In this document: piece by piece, positions 1-6,130 of the stretch
How the letters are laid out: the number at the start of each line of letters is the position of its first letter
How positions within the stretch are numbered: the first letter of the stretch is position 1
Assembly (NCBI GenBank): GCA_025965295.1
Contig: JAOPXF010000090.1
Location: 1-6,969 of the forward strand
DNA length: 6,969 nt
Reading direction: 5' to 3'
From: Nocardioides sp.
Lineage (GTDB): Bacteria; Actinomycetota; Actinomycetes; Propionibacteriales; Nocardioidaceae
The notes under the pieces: generated by a model
The model's input: only the letters and a program-made list of their open reading frames with translations
Database searches by the model: none
What the model was told of the DNA's origin: nothing
Position numbers and translations under genes: made by a program

Positions 1-405
1 TGCTCGCAGACCCTCGAGCACGTGCCCAACCCGGTGCCGGTGCTGCGGGAGTTCGCCCGCATCCTCAAGCCCGGCGGCGAGGCGTGGCTGAGCGCGCCGC
101 TGTTCTACCCCGAGCACGTGAAGCCCTACGACTTCTACCGCTACACGAAGTTCGCCTGGCGCAACATGGCCAAGCGGGCCGGGCTCACCGTCGAGGACAT
201 CTCCTGGCTCGAGGGCTACTACGGCACGTTGTCCTTCCAGCTGGAGATGGCGTTCAAGGCGCTGCCGGCCGACATGAGGTTCTGGCGCTACACGCTGCTG
301 CACCTGAGCCGGAAGCTCGCCGAGCGCGAGCTCAGGGAGCGCTACATCACCCCCAAGGGGATGCCGAAGAACTACCGCGTCCGGCTGACCAAGCCCCTGG
401 ACTGA
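1..405 (+). CDS. SAM-dependent methyltransferase, C-terminal part (gene cut by left window edge)
   Basis: The frame is open from base 1, so the gene starts outside the window and the GTG at 22 is an internal valine. The visible 134 residues correspond to residues 90-223 of the complete convergent copy at 475-1146. They begin in the CSQTLEHV segment of a class I (Methyltransf_11-like) fold, followed by LKPGG and the PYDFYRYT motif. The SAM-binding glycine-rich motif should lie off-window. Only three residues differ from the other copy: K152 to T, K201 to R and the last residue A to D (numbering of the complete copy). No frameshift or stop interrupts it, so it looks functional. The substrate is unknown. 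The PYDFYRYT segment recalls methyltransferases found near surface-polysaccharide genes, but that is a weak inference. The gene ends with TGA at 403-405, just before a shared hairpin terminator. Confidence 0.9.
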   Translation, partial: CSQTLEHVPNPVPVLREFARILKPGGEAWLSAPLFYPEHVKPYDFYRYTKFAWRNMAKRAGLTVEDISWLEGYYGTLSFQLEMAFKALPADMRFWRYTLLHLSRKLAERELRERYITPKGMPKNYRVRLTKPLD

Positions 406-411
406 GCCTCG

Positions 412-466
412 ACCGAGTCGTGTGCCCGACGACGCGCCCGGGCGCGTTCTCAGGCACACGACCGGT
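412..466. terminator. Bidirectional hairpin terminator between convergent methyltransferase genes
   Basis: A 10-bp perfect stem pairs GTCGTGTGCC (417-426) with GGCACACGAC (453-462). It is extended by ACCG (412-415) with CGGT (463-466) across a single bulged A at 416. The apical part holds a perfect 16-bp palindrome, ACGCGCCC/GGGCGCGT, at 432-447. The structure lies 6 bp after the plus-strand stop and 8 bp after the minus-strand stop, as expected for a shared terminator of convergent genes. There is no U-tract on either side, which is common for hairpin terminators in high-GC actinobacteria. It is also the centre of the large inverted repeat. Confidence 0.82.
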
Positions 467-474
467 CCCGCAGC

Positions 475-1146
475 TCAGGCCAGGGGCTTGGTCAGCCGCA
501 CCCGGTAGTTCTTCGGCATCCCCTTGGGGGTGATGTAGCGCTCCTTGAGCTCGCGCTCGGCGAGCTTGCGGCTCAGGTGCAGCAGCGTGTAGCGCCAGAA
601 CCGCATGTCGGCGGGCAGCGCCTTGAACGCCATCTCCAGCTGGAAGGACAGCGTCCCGTAGTAGCCCTCGAGCCAGGAGATGTCCTCTACCTTGAGCCCG
701 GCCCGCTTGGCCATGTTGCGCCAGGCGAACTTCGTGTACCGGTAGAAGTCGTAGGGCTTCACGTGCTCGGGGTAGAACAGCGGCGCGCTCAGCCACGCCT
801 CGCCCCCCGGCTTGAGGATGCGCGCGAACTCCCGCAGCACCGGCACCGGGTTGGGCACGTGCTCGAGGGTCTGCGAGCAGAAGACCAGGTCGTACGACGC
901 GTCCGGCACCGGCATCTGCGCGATGTCACAGACGTAGTCGAGGCCGGGCTCCGCGACCATGTCGGCGGCCTCGTAGCTCACGTGCGCGAACAGCGGCTTG
1001 TAGGGCATCTTGCCCGCGCCCGCGTCGAGGACCTTGAAGGACCTGTCCTTCCCGACCGCCGCCGCCTCGGCCGCGAACGCGCGCAGGTGCTCCCGCGAGG
1101 CGTTGACGGGCATCCGGGACAGGCGGGTCTTCAGTGGGTTCGGCAC
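475..1146 (-). CDS. Class I SAM-dependent methyltransferase (complete convergent copy)
   Basis: This is a 223-residue soluble protein with a class I methyltransferase fold. Motif I is VLDAGAG (residues 39-45), the SAM-binding glycine-rich loop. CDIAQMP (73-79) follows, then the FCSQTLEHV strand/turn (89-97) and LKPGG (111-115), as in Methyltransf_11 proteins. The C-terminal half carries PYDFYRYT (131-138) and a basic, aromatic tail. The chosen start is GTG at 1146; an ATG at codon 12 (1113) is the alternative. Neither has a strong Shine-Dalgarno sequence, and the GTG has only a loose G-rich stretch upstream. The gene starts 39 bp after the dapF stop on the same strand and could be reached by read-through, with no evident functional link. 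A near-identical partner converges on it from the left. The methyl acceptor (lipid, sugar or small molecule) cannot be told from the sequence. The fold assignment is firm. Confidence 0.9.
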   Translation of the reverse strand: MPNPLKTRLSRMPVNASREHLRAFAAEAAAVGKDRSFKVLDAGAGKMPYKPLFAHVSYEAADMVAEPGLDYVCDIAQMPVPDASYDLVFCSQTLEHVPNPVPVLREFARILKPGGEAWLSAPLFYPEHVKPYDFYRYTKFAWRNMAKRAGLKVEDISWLEGYYGTLSFQLEMAFKALPADMRFWRYTLLHLSRKLAERELKERYITPKGMPKNYRVRLTKPLA

Positions 1147-1185
1147 GCCCGCACCCTACCCAGGGCGGGTTTCGCACGGATCCGT

Positions 1186-2034
1186 TCAGAGGTCGGTGGT
1201 GCCCCGAGCGACCAGCACCGCGGGACCGGTGAGCAGCACCCGGTCGTCGGCCGTCCAGGTCACCCGGAGCGCGCCGCCGGGCACGTCGACCCGGTAGGCG
1301 ACGTCCTCGACCGGTGGATCGCCCAGCCCGTCGGCCAGCGCCGCCGCCACCATCACCGCGCACGCGCCGGTCCCGCAGGACCGGGTCTCGCCGGACCCGC
1401 GCTCGTGGACGCGCATCGCGACGTGCCGCTCGCCCCGGCGTACGACGAACTCCACGTTGACGCCGTGGGGGTACGTCGCGTCGTCGTGGGCGGGCGCCTC
1501 GAGCAGCGGGCCGGCGTCGGACAGTTCGTCGACGAACGCGACCGCGTGCGGGTTGCCCATGTCGACGTTGGCCGCCGGCCAGGACCGCTCCCCCACGCCG
1601 ACCTTCGTCTCGCCGATCACGAACGGGCTGCCCATGTCGGCGGTCACGACGTCGCCCTCGAGGGTCAGCACCTTGACGCCGTCACGGGTCGCGACGGGGA
1701 TCGGGCGGGTGCCGTCGGCCAGGCCCTCCTCGACGAGGTGGCGGGCGAAGACCCGGATCCCGTTGCCGCACATCTCCGACAGCGAGCCGTCGCTGTTGCG
1801 GTAGTCCATGAACCACTCGGCCCCGGCGGGGTCGGGCAGGTCGGCGGCGTCGGGGCCGTCGTACGACGCCGTGCGGATCACCCGCAGCACGCCGTCGCCG
1901 CCGATGCCCGCGTGCCGGTCGCACAGCGCCCGGACCCGCGCGGGCGAGAGCTGCCCGTGCACCGAGCCGTCGTGGTCGGGCAGCAGCACGAAGTCGTTCT
2001 CCGTACCGTGCCCCTTGTGGAAGTCGTAGCTCAC
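1186..2034 (-). CDS. dapF: Diaminopimelate epimerase DapF
   Basis: DapF (EC 5.1.1.7) is a cytoplasmic, cofactor-independent racemase. It converts LL- to meso-diaminopimelate, the last step before lysine formation and a source of the peptidoglycan cross-linking residue. The 282-residue length is normal for the family. The N-terminal signature HKGHGTENDFV (residues 6-16) is a variant of the usual HGxGNDF. The two catalytic cysteines are present: C89 in SEMCGNGIR and C220 in SCGTGACA. The substrate-binding segments NPHA (161-164), GVNVEF (191-196) and ERGSGET (211-217) are also present. The start is GTG at 2034, overlapping the stop of the flavoprotein gene by four bases (GTGA), with an AAGGGG ribosome-binding site 8 nt upstream. 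Its expression may therefore be translationally coupled to that accessory gene. In most actinobacteria dapF directly follows miaA; here about 3.2 kb lies between them. Confidence 0.97.
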   Translation of the reverse strand: MSYDFHKGHGTENDFVLLPDHDGSVHGQLSPARVRALCDRHAGIGGDGVLRVIRTASYDGPDAADLPDPAGAEWFMDYRNSDGSLSEMCGNGIRVFARHLVEEGLADGTRPIPVATRDGVKVLTLEGDVVTADMGSPFVIGETKVGVGERSWPAANVDMGNPHAVAFVDELSDAGPLLEAPAHDDATYPHGVNVEFVVRRGERHVAMRVHERGSGETRSCGTGACAVMVAAALADGLGDPPVEDVAYRVDVPGGALRVTWTADDRVLLTGPAVLVARGTTDL

Positions 2035-2669
2035 GCGTAGAGCCCCTTGGCGTAGTTCTCGGGCGTGTAGTAGTCGTCGAGCTGCTCGACGGTCATGCCG
2101 TTCGGCTCGACCTCCCTGGCGATCAGGGCCCGCCGCGGCACCCGGGCCTCCGGGTCCCAGGTCTCGGGCTTCCAGATCGCGGAGCGCAGGAAGGCCTTCG
2201 CGCAGTGGAAGAAGACGTCATCGATGTCGACCACCACCGCCAGCAGGGGACGGTGGCCCTTCACCTGCATCTCGTCGAAGAACGGCGCGTCGCTGACCAG
2301 CCGGGCGCGGCCGTTGATGCGCAGCGTGTCGCCTCGGCCGGGGATCAGGAAGTTCAGCCCGACGTGGGGGTTCTGCAGGATGTTGCGGTAGCCGTCGGCC
2401 CGCCGGTTGCCGGGCCGCTCGGCGAGCGCGATCGTGCGGTCGTCGATGACGTGCACCAGCTGGCCGGCCGGGTCGCCCTTCGGCGACGCGTCGCACGCGC
2501 CGTCGGCGGACGCGGTCGCCATCATGCAGAACGGCGAGGCCGCCAGCCACTCGCGGTCGATCTCGAGCAGCGCGGGGCGGGACTTGTCGCGCGCCCGCTG
2601 GCCGGGCTCGCCCAAGAGGGCGACGAGCTCGTCGACGGTGGTGATCTCGTTGAAGGCGGTCTGCGGCAC
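2031..2669 (-). CDS. FMN-dependent PPOX-type flavoprotein (DR_2398/MSMEG_1061-like)
   Basis: This 212-residue protein has the split-barrel fold of pyridoxamine 5'-phosphate oxidase-like flavoproteins. After a helical N-terminus come the barrel strands with FCMMATASADGACDASPKGDPAG (residues 47-69, family position of flavin contacts). LAERPGNRRADGYRNILQNPHVGL (82-105) and the RINGRARLV segment (117-125) follow. The C-terminal HCAKAFLRSAIWKPETW (155-171) is a hallmark of the DR_2398/MSMEG_1061-type subgroup rather than of true PdxH. The substrate of this subgroup is not established; a redox role on a small molecule is likely. The start is GTG at 2669, with no clear Shine-Dalgarno sequence. It begins 27 bp after the gamma-glutamyltransferase stop, so co-transcription is likely, and its stop overlaps the dapF start. 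Membership of the fold is firm; the subgroup is from memory of its motifs. Confidence 0.88.
   Translation of the reverse strand: MPQTAFNEITTVDELVALLGEPGQRARDKSRPALLEIDREWLAASPFCMMATASADGACDASPKGDPAGQLVHVIDDRTIALAERPGNRRADGYRNILQNPHVGLNFLIPGRGDTLRINGRARLVSDAPFFDEMQVKGHRPLLAVVVDIDDVFFHCAKAFLRSAIWKPETWDPEARVPRRALIAREVEPNGMTVEQLDDYYTPENYAKGLYA
2043..2048 (-). promoter_or_regulatory. Ribosome-binding site of dapF inside the flavoprotein gene
   Basis: AAGGGG on the minus strand lies 8 nt before the dapF GTG at 2034 and within the last codons of the upstream flavoprotein gene. It supports the GTG as the dapF start and fits translational coupling through the GTGA overlap. Confidence 0.6.
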
Positions 2670-2696
2670 GGGTCAACGGTACGCGGTCCGCCCCGC

Positions 2697-4574
2697 TCAG
2701 CCCGCCGGTTTCGGATGCAGCACGCGGGCGGATCCGCCGCCCCTCCGCTTCGGCTCGGCGACGGCCGTGAGCAGGCCGCCGGGACCGAACTCGACCGCCG
2801 TCGCGGCACCGATCTCCGAGGCGCTGGTGAAGCTGTCGCCGGACGGCGTGAAGCGCTGGCCGTAGGGCCTCAGCATGGCGCCGTACAGGTCGATGAACTC
2901 GGGCTCCGCGAGCGTCCTCATCGTCGCGTTCGACTGCTGCGCGCGCGGGGCCGCCAGCGCGTCCGGGATCGTCATCCCGCGGTCGATGCGGTTGAAGATC
3001 ATCTGCAGGACCGTCGTGATGATCGTGGAGCCGCCGGGCGAGCCGAGCGCCAAGAACGGCTTGCCGTCTCGGAGCAGGATCGTCGGCGACATCGAGCTGC
3101 GCGGGCGCTTGCCCGGCTGGATGCGGTTCGGGTCGTCCTTGACGTACTCGAGCGAGAAGTCCGTGAGCTCGTTGTTGAGCAGGAAGCCGCGTCCGGGCAC
3201 GACCATCCCGGAGCCGCCGGTCTGCTCGATCGTGAGCGTGTACTCGACGACGTTGCCCCACCGGTCGGCCACGGTGAGGTTGCTGGTCTCGACGTTCTCG
3301 GTGTCGCTGACGGGGTCACTCTCGGCGGCGACGGCCCCGCCGCCGCACCGGCCGTCGTACGTCTTCACGTTGCCGGGCTTCGTGGGCTTGGGCATCGCCC
3401 GGTCGGGGTCGATCCGGCAGGCCCGTTCGGCGGCGAACCTGTCGGAGAGCAGGTCCCTGAGCGGCACGTGGACGTACGCCGGGTCGCCGTCGTGGGCGCC
3501 CCGGTCGGCGTACGCGAGCGCGCTGGCCTCGATGTAGTGGTGCAGCGCGTCGGCGTCGCCCATGGCGGGGACGTCGAACCGCTCGAGGATGTTGAGCGCC
3601 TCACCGACGGTGGCCCCGCCGCTGGAGGAGGGGCGCATGCCGTAGACGTCGTAGCCGCGGTAGTCCACGTGCGTGGGCCGGCGGTCGACCACGTCGTACG
3701 CCGCGAGGTCGCGGGCGGTCAGGTGGCCCGGCGGGACGGGGAGCTTCGTGCCCTCGGTCGTCGGGGGCCGGTGCACGACCCGGGCGATCTCGGCCGCGAG
3801 CGGGCCGCGGTAGAAGGCCTGGGGGCCCCGGCGGGCGATCAGGTCATAGGTGTTCGCGAGGTCGGGGTTGCGCAGGCGCTTCCCGACTCGCGGCGCGTGG
3901 CCGTGCTTCCAGAAGAGCCGCTTGGTGGAGCGGAAGGCCTTGAAGCGGACCTTGTTGTCCACGGTCTGGTCGCGGAAGGTCTGGTCGACCACGAAGCCGC
4001 GGCGGGCCAGCCGGGCGGCGGGCGCGAGCGACTGGTCGAGCGAGCGGGTGCCCCAGCGATGCAGGGCGCGCTGCCAGGTGGCGAGGGTGCCGGGGACGCC
4101 GACCGAGACGCCACTGGTGACGAGCTCGGGGGTGAACCGGTAGGGGTCGCCGGTCCTCGGGTTGATGAACGCGTCGCGCGGCATCGCCTGCGGGGCGGTC
4201 TCGCGCCCGTCGATCGTCTGCACCTTCCCGGTCCTGGCGCTGTAGTGCACGAAGTAGCCGCCGCCGCCGATCCCGGTGCTGTAGGGCTCGGTGACGCCGA
4301 GCGCGGCCGCGGTGGCGATCGCCGCGTCGACGGCGTTGCCACCCTTGCGGAGCACCCGCAGGCCGATCCGGGAGGCGTCCGCGTCGACCGAGGTGACCGC
4401 GCCGCCGCGGCCCACCTGGGTGGGCGTCTTGGGCGGTGGCGTCGCGCGGGCGGACGACGGGGCGCTGGCGGACGACGGGCCGGCCACGGTCGAGGCGGCC
4501 AAGGTCGAGGCGGCCAAGGTCGAGGCGGTCAGGGCCAGGGCCACGAGGGCGGTGGCCGGGCTGGAGCGGCGCAT
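2697..4574 (-). CDS. ggt: Exported gamma-glutamyltransferase (glutathione hydrolase)
   Basis: GGT (family T3, EC 2.3.2.2 and 3.4.19.13) cleaves gamma-glutamyl bonds, moving the glutamyl group to water or an amino acceptor. The proenzyme autocleaves into large and small subunits. This 625-residue protein starts with a signal peptide: MRRSS, a hydrophobic stretch to about residue 32 and a Ser/Ala/Pro-rich linker to about 50. There is no lipobox, so it is probably secreted or wall-associated. Conserved elements are DGRETAP with R124 (glutamate binding), SGGATVGE (318-325), the nucleophile T430 in ETSNLTVADRWGN, NNELTDFS (467-474), RSSMSPTI (492-499) and the oxyanion GSPGGS (511-516). Cleavage before T430 would give a small subunit of 196 residues, normal for the family. 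C386 and C410 are the only cysteines. The ATG start has a strong GGAGG 5 nt upstream. Actinobacteria generally use mycothiol, so the physiological substrate is uncertain. Confidence 0.96.
   Translation of the reverse strand: MRRSSPATALVALALTASTLAASTLAASTVAGPSSASAPSSARATPPPKTPTQVGRGGAVTSVDADASRIGLRVLRKGGNAVDAAIATAAALGVTEPYSTGIGGGGYFVHYSARTGKVQTIDGRETAPQAMPRDAFINPRTGDPYRFTPELVTSGVSVGVPGTLATWQRALHRWGTRSLDQSLAPAARLARRGFVVDQTFRDQTVDNKVRFKAFRSTKRLFWKHGHAPRVGKRLRNPDLANTYDLIARRGPQAFYRGPLAAEIARVVHRPPTTEGTKLPVPPGHLTARDLAAYDVVDRRPTHVDYRGYDVYGMRPSSSGGATVGEALNILERFDVPAMGDADALHHYIEASALAYADRGAHDGDPAYVHVPLRDLLSDRFAAERACRIDPDRAMPKPTKPGNVKTYDGRCGGGAVAAESDPVSDTENVETSNLTVADRWGNVVEYTLTIEQTGGSGMVVPGRGFLLNNELTDFSLEYVKDDPNRIQPGKRPRSSMSPTILLRDGKPFLALGSPGGSTIITTVLQMIFNRIDRGMTIPDALAAPRAQQSNATMRTLAEPEFIDLYGAMLRPYGQRFTPSGDSFTSASEIGAATAVEFGPGGLLTAVAEPKRRGGGSARVLHPKPAG
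4488..4532. repeat. Three-copy 15-bp tandem repeat in the ggt signal-peptide coding region
   Basis: Units of GGTCGAGGCGGCCAA lie at 4488-4502, 4503-4517 and 4518-4532; the third differs at two positions. The 15-bp period keeps the frame and encodes TASTL-AASTL-AASTV (residues 16-30) in the signal peptide's hydrophobic region. Copy-number change would lengthen or shorten the signal peptide by five residues without a frameshift. Confidence 0.9.
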
Positions 4575-4579
4575 GCGTT

Positions 4580-4584
4580 CCTCC
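4580..4584 (-). promoter_or_regulatory. Ribosome-binding site of the gamma-glutamyltransferase gene
   Basis: GGAGG on the minus strand (within CGGGAGGA), 5 nt before the ATG at 4574, is the strongest Shine-Dalgarno match in the window with canonical spacing. It fixes the start. The 85-bp gap upstream of the gene also has a small potential hairpin (4598-4603 with 4616-4621, six base pairs). I recognised no convincing -35/-10 pair there. Confidence 0.8.
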
Positions 4585-4659
4585 CGAGACGTCGACTGTC
4601 CCGTTCACCCTCTCCCGGGACGGCGCGGGTGTCGAGGACCCGTGCGGGTGAGAGTGCCG

Positions 4660-5202
4660 TCAGCGAGGCCCGACGACGTCGTACCGCGCGCAGGCGAAGG
4701 CGCCGTTCCGGGCCAGCTCGGTGAGCCGCAGGTCGAAGGGCCGCGGGAAGACCGGCCGGCCCGCGCCGAGCGTCACCGGCGCGATCTGGGCCATGATCTC
4801 GTCGAGCAGCCCGGCCTCGGCGAACTGGGCCGCGAGGTCGCCGCCGCCCACCACCCACACGTCGCGGTCGCCGGCCGCCTCCACGAGGGCGGCGTGCACG
4901 GCCACCACGTCGCCGGAGGCGAAGCGGATGTCCGCGCCCTCGACGGGCGGGAGCTCGTGGTGGGTGAAGACCCAGCAGGGGATGTCGTAGGCCCAGGGGT
5001 CGCCGGTCCGCTCGTTGTGGGCGAGGACCCACTCGTAGGTGGTCCGGCCCATCACCATCGCGCCGATGCCCGCGATGAACTCCCCGTAGTTCATCGGCCC
5101 GGCCTCGTCGATGTCCTGGACGAAGAGCCAGTCGAGCGAGTCGTGCTCGTCGGCGAGAAAGCCGTCGAGCGTCGTGGCGGTGTAGAACGTCGTGCGGGTC
5201 AT
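4660..5202 (-). CDS. Dihydrofolate reductase-family protein (RibD C-terminal domain)
   Basis: This is a 180-residue single-domain protein of the DHFR-like RibD_C superfamily, which binds NAD(P)H. The N-terminal strand and loop TATTLDGFLADEHDSLDWLF (residues 8-27) is typical of the YyaP/YwjB-like stand-alone members. It is followed by AMVMGRTTYEWVL, with the nucleotide-contacting MGRxTYE signature, then the WVFTHHELP strand. DVWVVGGGDLAAQF carries the glycine-rich dinucleotide loop, and the LLDEIMAQIAPVTLGAGRPVF segment is diagnostic for the family. It lacks the deaminase domain of riboflavin RibD, and no riboflavin genes are nearby, so a specific substrate cannot be given. The ATG start overlaps the miaA stop by four bases (ATGA), with GGAGG 7 nt upstream, so it is translationally coupled to miaA. 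The reading frame stays open far upstream, but that part is only the shadow of miaA. Confidence 0.93.
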   Translation of the reverse strand: MTRTTFYTATTLDGFLADEHDSLDWLFVQDIDEAGPMNYGEFIAGIGAMVMGRTTYEWVLAHNERTGDPWAYDIPCWVFTHHELPPVEGADIRFASGDVVAVHAALVEAAGDRDVWVVGGGDLAAQFAEAGLLDEIMAQIAPVTLGAGRPVFPRPFDLRLTELARNGAFACARYDVVGPR

Positions 5203-6125
5203 CGGATCGCCTCCACTGCGTTCAGGGCCTTCTCCACCCGGTCCGGGTCGTCGTGGTCCACCCACACGATGCGCGGGTCCTTGCGGAACCACCCGTCCTG
5301 GCGGCGGGCGAAGCGCCGGGTGGCCGCCGTGGTCCGCAGGCGCGCCTCGTCGAGGCTCAGCTCGCCGGCGAGGTACGCCGCCACCTCGCGGTAGCCGATC
5401 GCGCGAGGGGCGGTCACGCCCTCGGCCAGGCCCTCGTCGAGCAGCCGGGCCACCTCGTCGACGAAGCCGAGCTCGAACATGTGGACCACCCGCCGCTCGA
5501 TCCGGGCGTCCAGGGTCGGCCGGTCGATGTCGACACCGATCTGGACCGTGCGGGGATCGACGTACTCGAGGACGGGCAGCGATGCCGAGTAGGGCCGGCC
5601 GGTGACCGCGATGACCTCGAGCGCGCGGACCACGCGCCGGCCGTTCTCGGGGATGATCCGCGCCGCGGCGTCGGGGTCCTGCTCGGCCAGCCTCCGGTGC
5701 AGCCGCAGCGACCCGATCCGGTCGAGCTCGGCCTCGAGCTCGCGGCGTACGTCCTCGTCGGTGCCGGGGAACTCGAAACGGTCCAGGATCGCGCGGGTGT
5801 AGAGCGCGGACCCGCCGACCAGGACGGGGGTGGCGCCGCGTCCGCGCAGCTCGGCGCAGGTCGCCCGGGCCCAGCCCTGGAACTGGGCGACCGTGGCGGT
5901 GTCGCGGACGGTGAGGGTGTCCAGCAGGTGGTGAGGGATCCCGCGCCACTCCGGCTCGGCCAGCTTGGCGGTGCCGATGTCCATGCCGCGGTAGACCTGC
6001 ATGGCGTCGGTGTTGACGATCTCGCCGCCCAGCCGCTCGGCGAGGTCGAGCGAGAGACCGGTCTTGCCGGACGCCGTCGCACCCACCACGGCCACGATGG
6101 GCACGTCGTCCGGCGGTCCTGGCAT
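5199..6125 (-). CDS. miaA: tRNA dimethylallyltransferase MiaA
   Basis: MiaA (EC 2.5.1.75) transfers a dimethylallyl group to N6 of A37 in tRNAs reading UNN codons; MiaB usually follows to make ms2i6A. The 308-residue length is typical. The P-loop GATASGKT lies at residues 15-22. The substrate-binding segment NTDAMQVYRGMDIGTAK includes D40, the expected catalytic aspartate. It is followed by HHLLD, then GGSALYTRAI (usually GG[ST]GLY), NGRRVVRALEV, IGYRE and the C-terminal TRRFARRQDGWFRKD typical of the family's tRNA-contacting region. The chosen ATG at 6125 lies 18 bp from the divergent gene. The frame stays open further upstream, but that would overlap the divergent gene and extend the protein by 62 residues with no family support. 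No Shine-Dalgarno sequence is visible, so leaderless translation is possible. The stop overlaps the start of the DHFR-family gene (ATGA). Confidence 0.97.
   Translation of the reverse strand: MPGPPDDVPIVAVVGATASGKTGLSLDLAERLGGEIVNTDAMQVYRGMDIGTAKLAEPEWRGIPHHLLDTLTVRDTATVAQFQGWARATCAELRGRGATPVLVGGSALYTRAILDRFEFPGTDEDVRRELEAELDRIGSLRLHRRLAEQDPDAAARIIPENGRRVVRALEVIAVTGRPYSASLPVLEYVDPRTVQIGVDIDRPTLDARIERRVVHMFELGFVDEVARLLDEGLAEGVTAPRAIGYREVAAYLAGELSLDEARLRTTAATRRFARRQDGWFRKDPRIVWVDHDDPDRVEKALNAVEAIR
5210..5214 (-). promoter_or_regulatory. Ribosome-binding site of the DHFR-family gene
   Basis: GGAGG on the minus strand lies 7 nt before the ATG at 5202 and inside the last codons of miaA. It identifies this ATG as the true start of the 180-residue protein, rather than any of the upstream in-frame starts that only shadow miaA. 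Confidence 0.8.
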
Positions 6126-6130
6126 GTCGT

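Larger units (their letters stand above)
1..879. repeat. Giant imperfect inverted repeat (two convergent methyltransferase copies), open at left edge
   Basis: Bases 1-405 match the reverse complement of 475-879. By eye I count 16 mismatches over 405 bp and no gaps, about 96% identity. The 69 bp between the two stop codons are also largely self-complementary because they hold a terminator hairpin. The whole interval therefore behaves as one long palindrome centred near 440. The left arm continues outside the window, so its full length is unknown, and it may also cover the missing 5' part of the plus-strand gene. No transposase, terminal repeat or target-site duplication is visible, so this looks like gene duplication rather than an insertion sequence. 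Confidence 0.93.

Noticed and set aside
84..796. Matching 149-codon frames on both strands (84-533 plus, 347-796 minus) with near-identical translations.
   Set aside because: They are the same off-frame shadow in each arm of the methyltransferase inverted repeat. The real frame has the methyltransferase motifs.
1..879. The inverted repeat as terminal repeats of an insertion sequence or composite transposon.
   Set aside because: The arms are coding sequence of a methyltransferase and meet at a terminator. No transposase gene, short terminal repeats or target-site duplication is visible between or beside them.
1147..1185. A 10-bp palindrome ACGGATCCGT (1176-1185) right after the dapF stop, as a possible terminator or operator.
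   Set aside because: It is short, has no loop or U-tract, and no second copy was seen; chance is the simplest explanation.
577..2040. A 487-codon plus-strand open frame opposite the methyltransferase and dapF.
   Set aside because: It is antisense to two genes with clear family motifs. It is rich in Arg, Val, Gly and His, as expected of GC-rich shadow frames, and no domain is recognisable.
4575..4659. Possible promoter or terminator in the 85-bp gap upstream of the gamma-glutamyltransferase gene.
   Set aside because: Only a TCGACA-like -35 without a matching -10 and a weak 6-bp hairpin were seen, which is not enough to call either element.
2205..4724. An 839-codon plus-strand open frame opposite the flavoprotein and gamma-glutamyltransferase genes.
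   Set aside because: It lies entirely antisense to well-supported genes and has low-complexity shadow composition. Its GGQGRGGQG-type repeat is only the tandem signal-peptide repeat read backwards.
4660..5949. A 429-codon minus-strand frame that would fuse an upstream region to the DHFR-family protein.
   Set aside because: The upstream part is an off-frame shadow of miaA. The ATG at 5202 with GGAGG and the ATGA overlap marks the real start.
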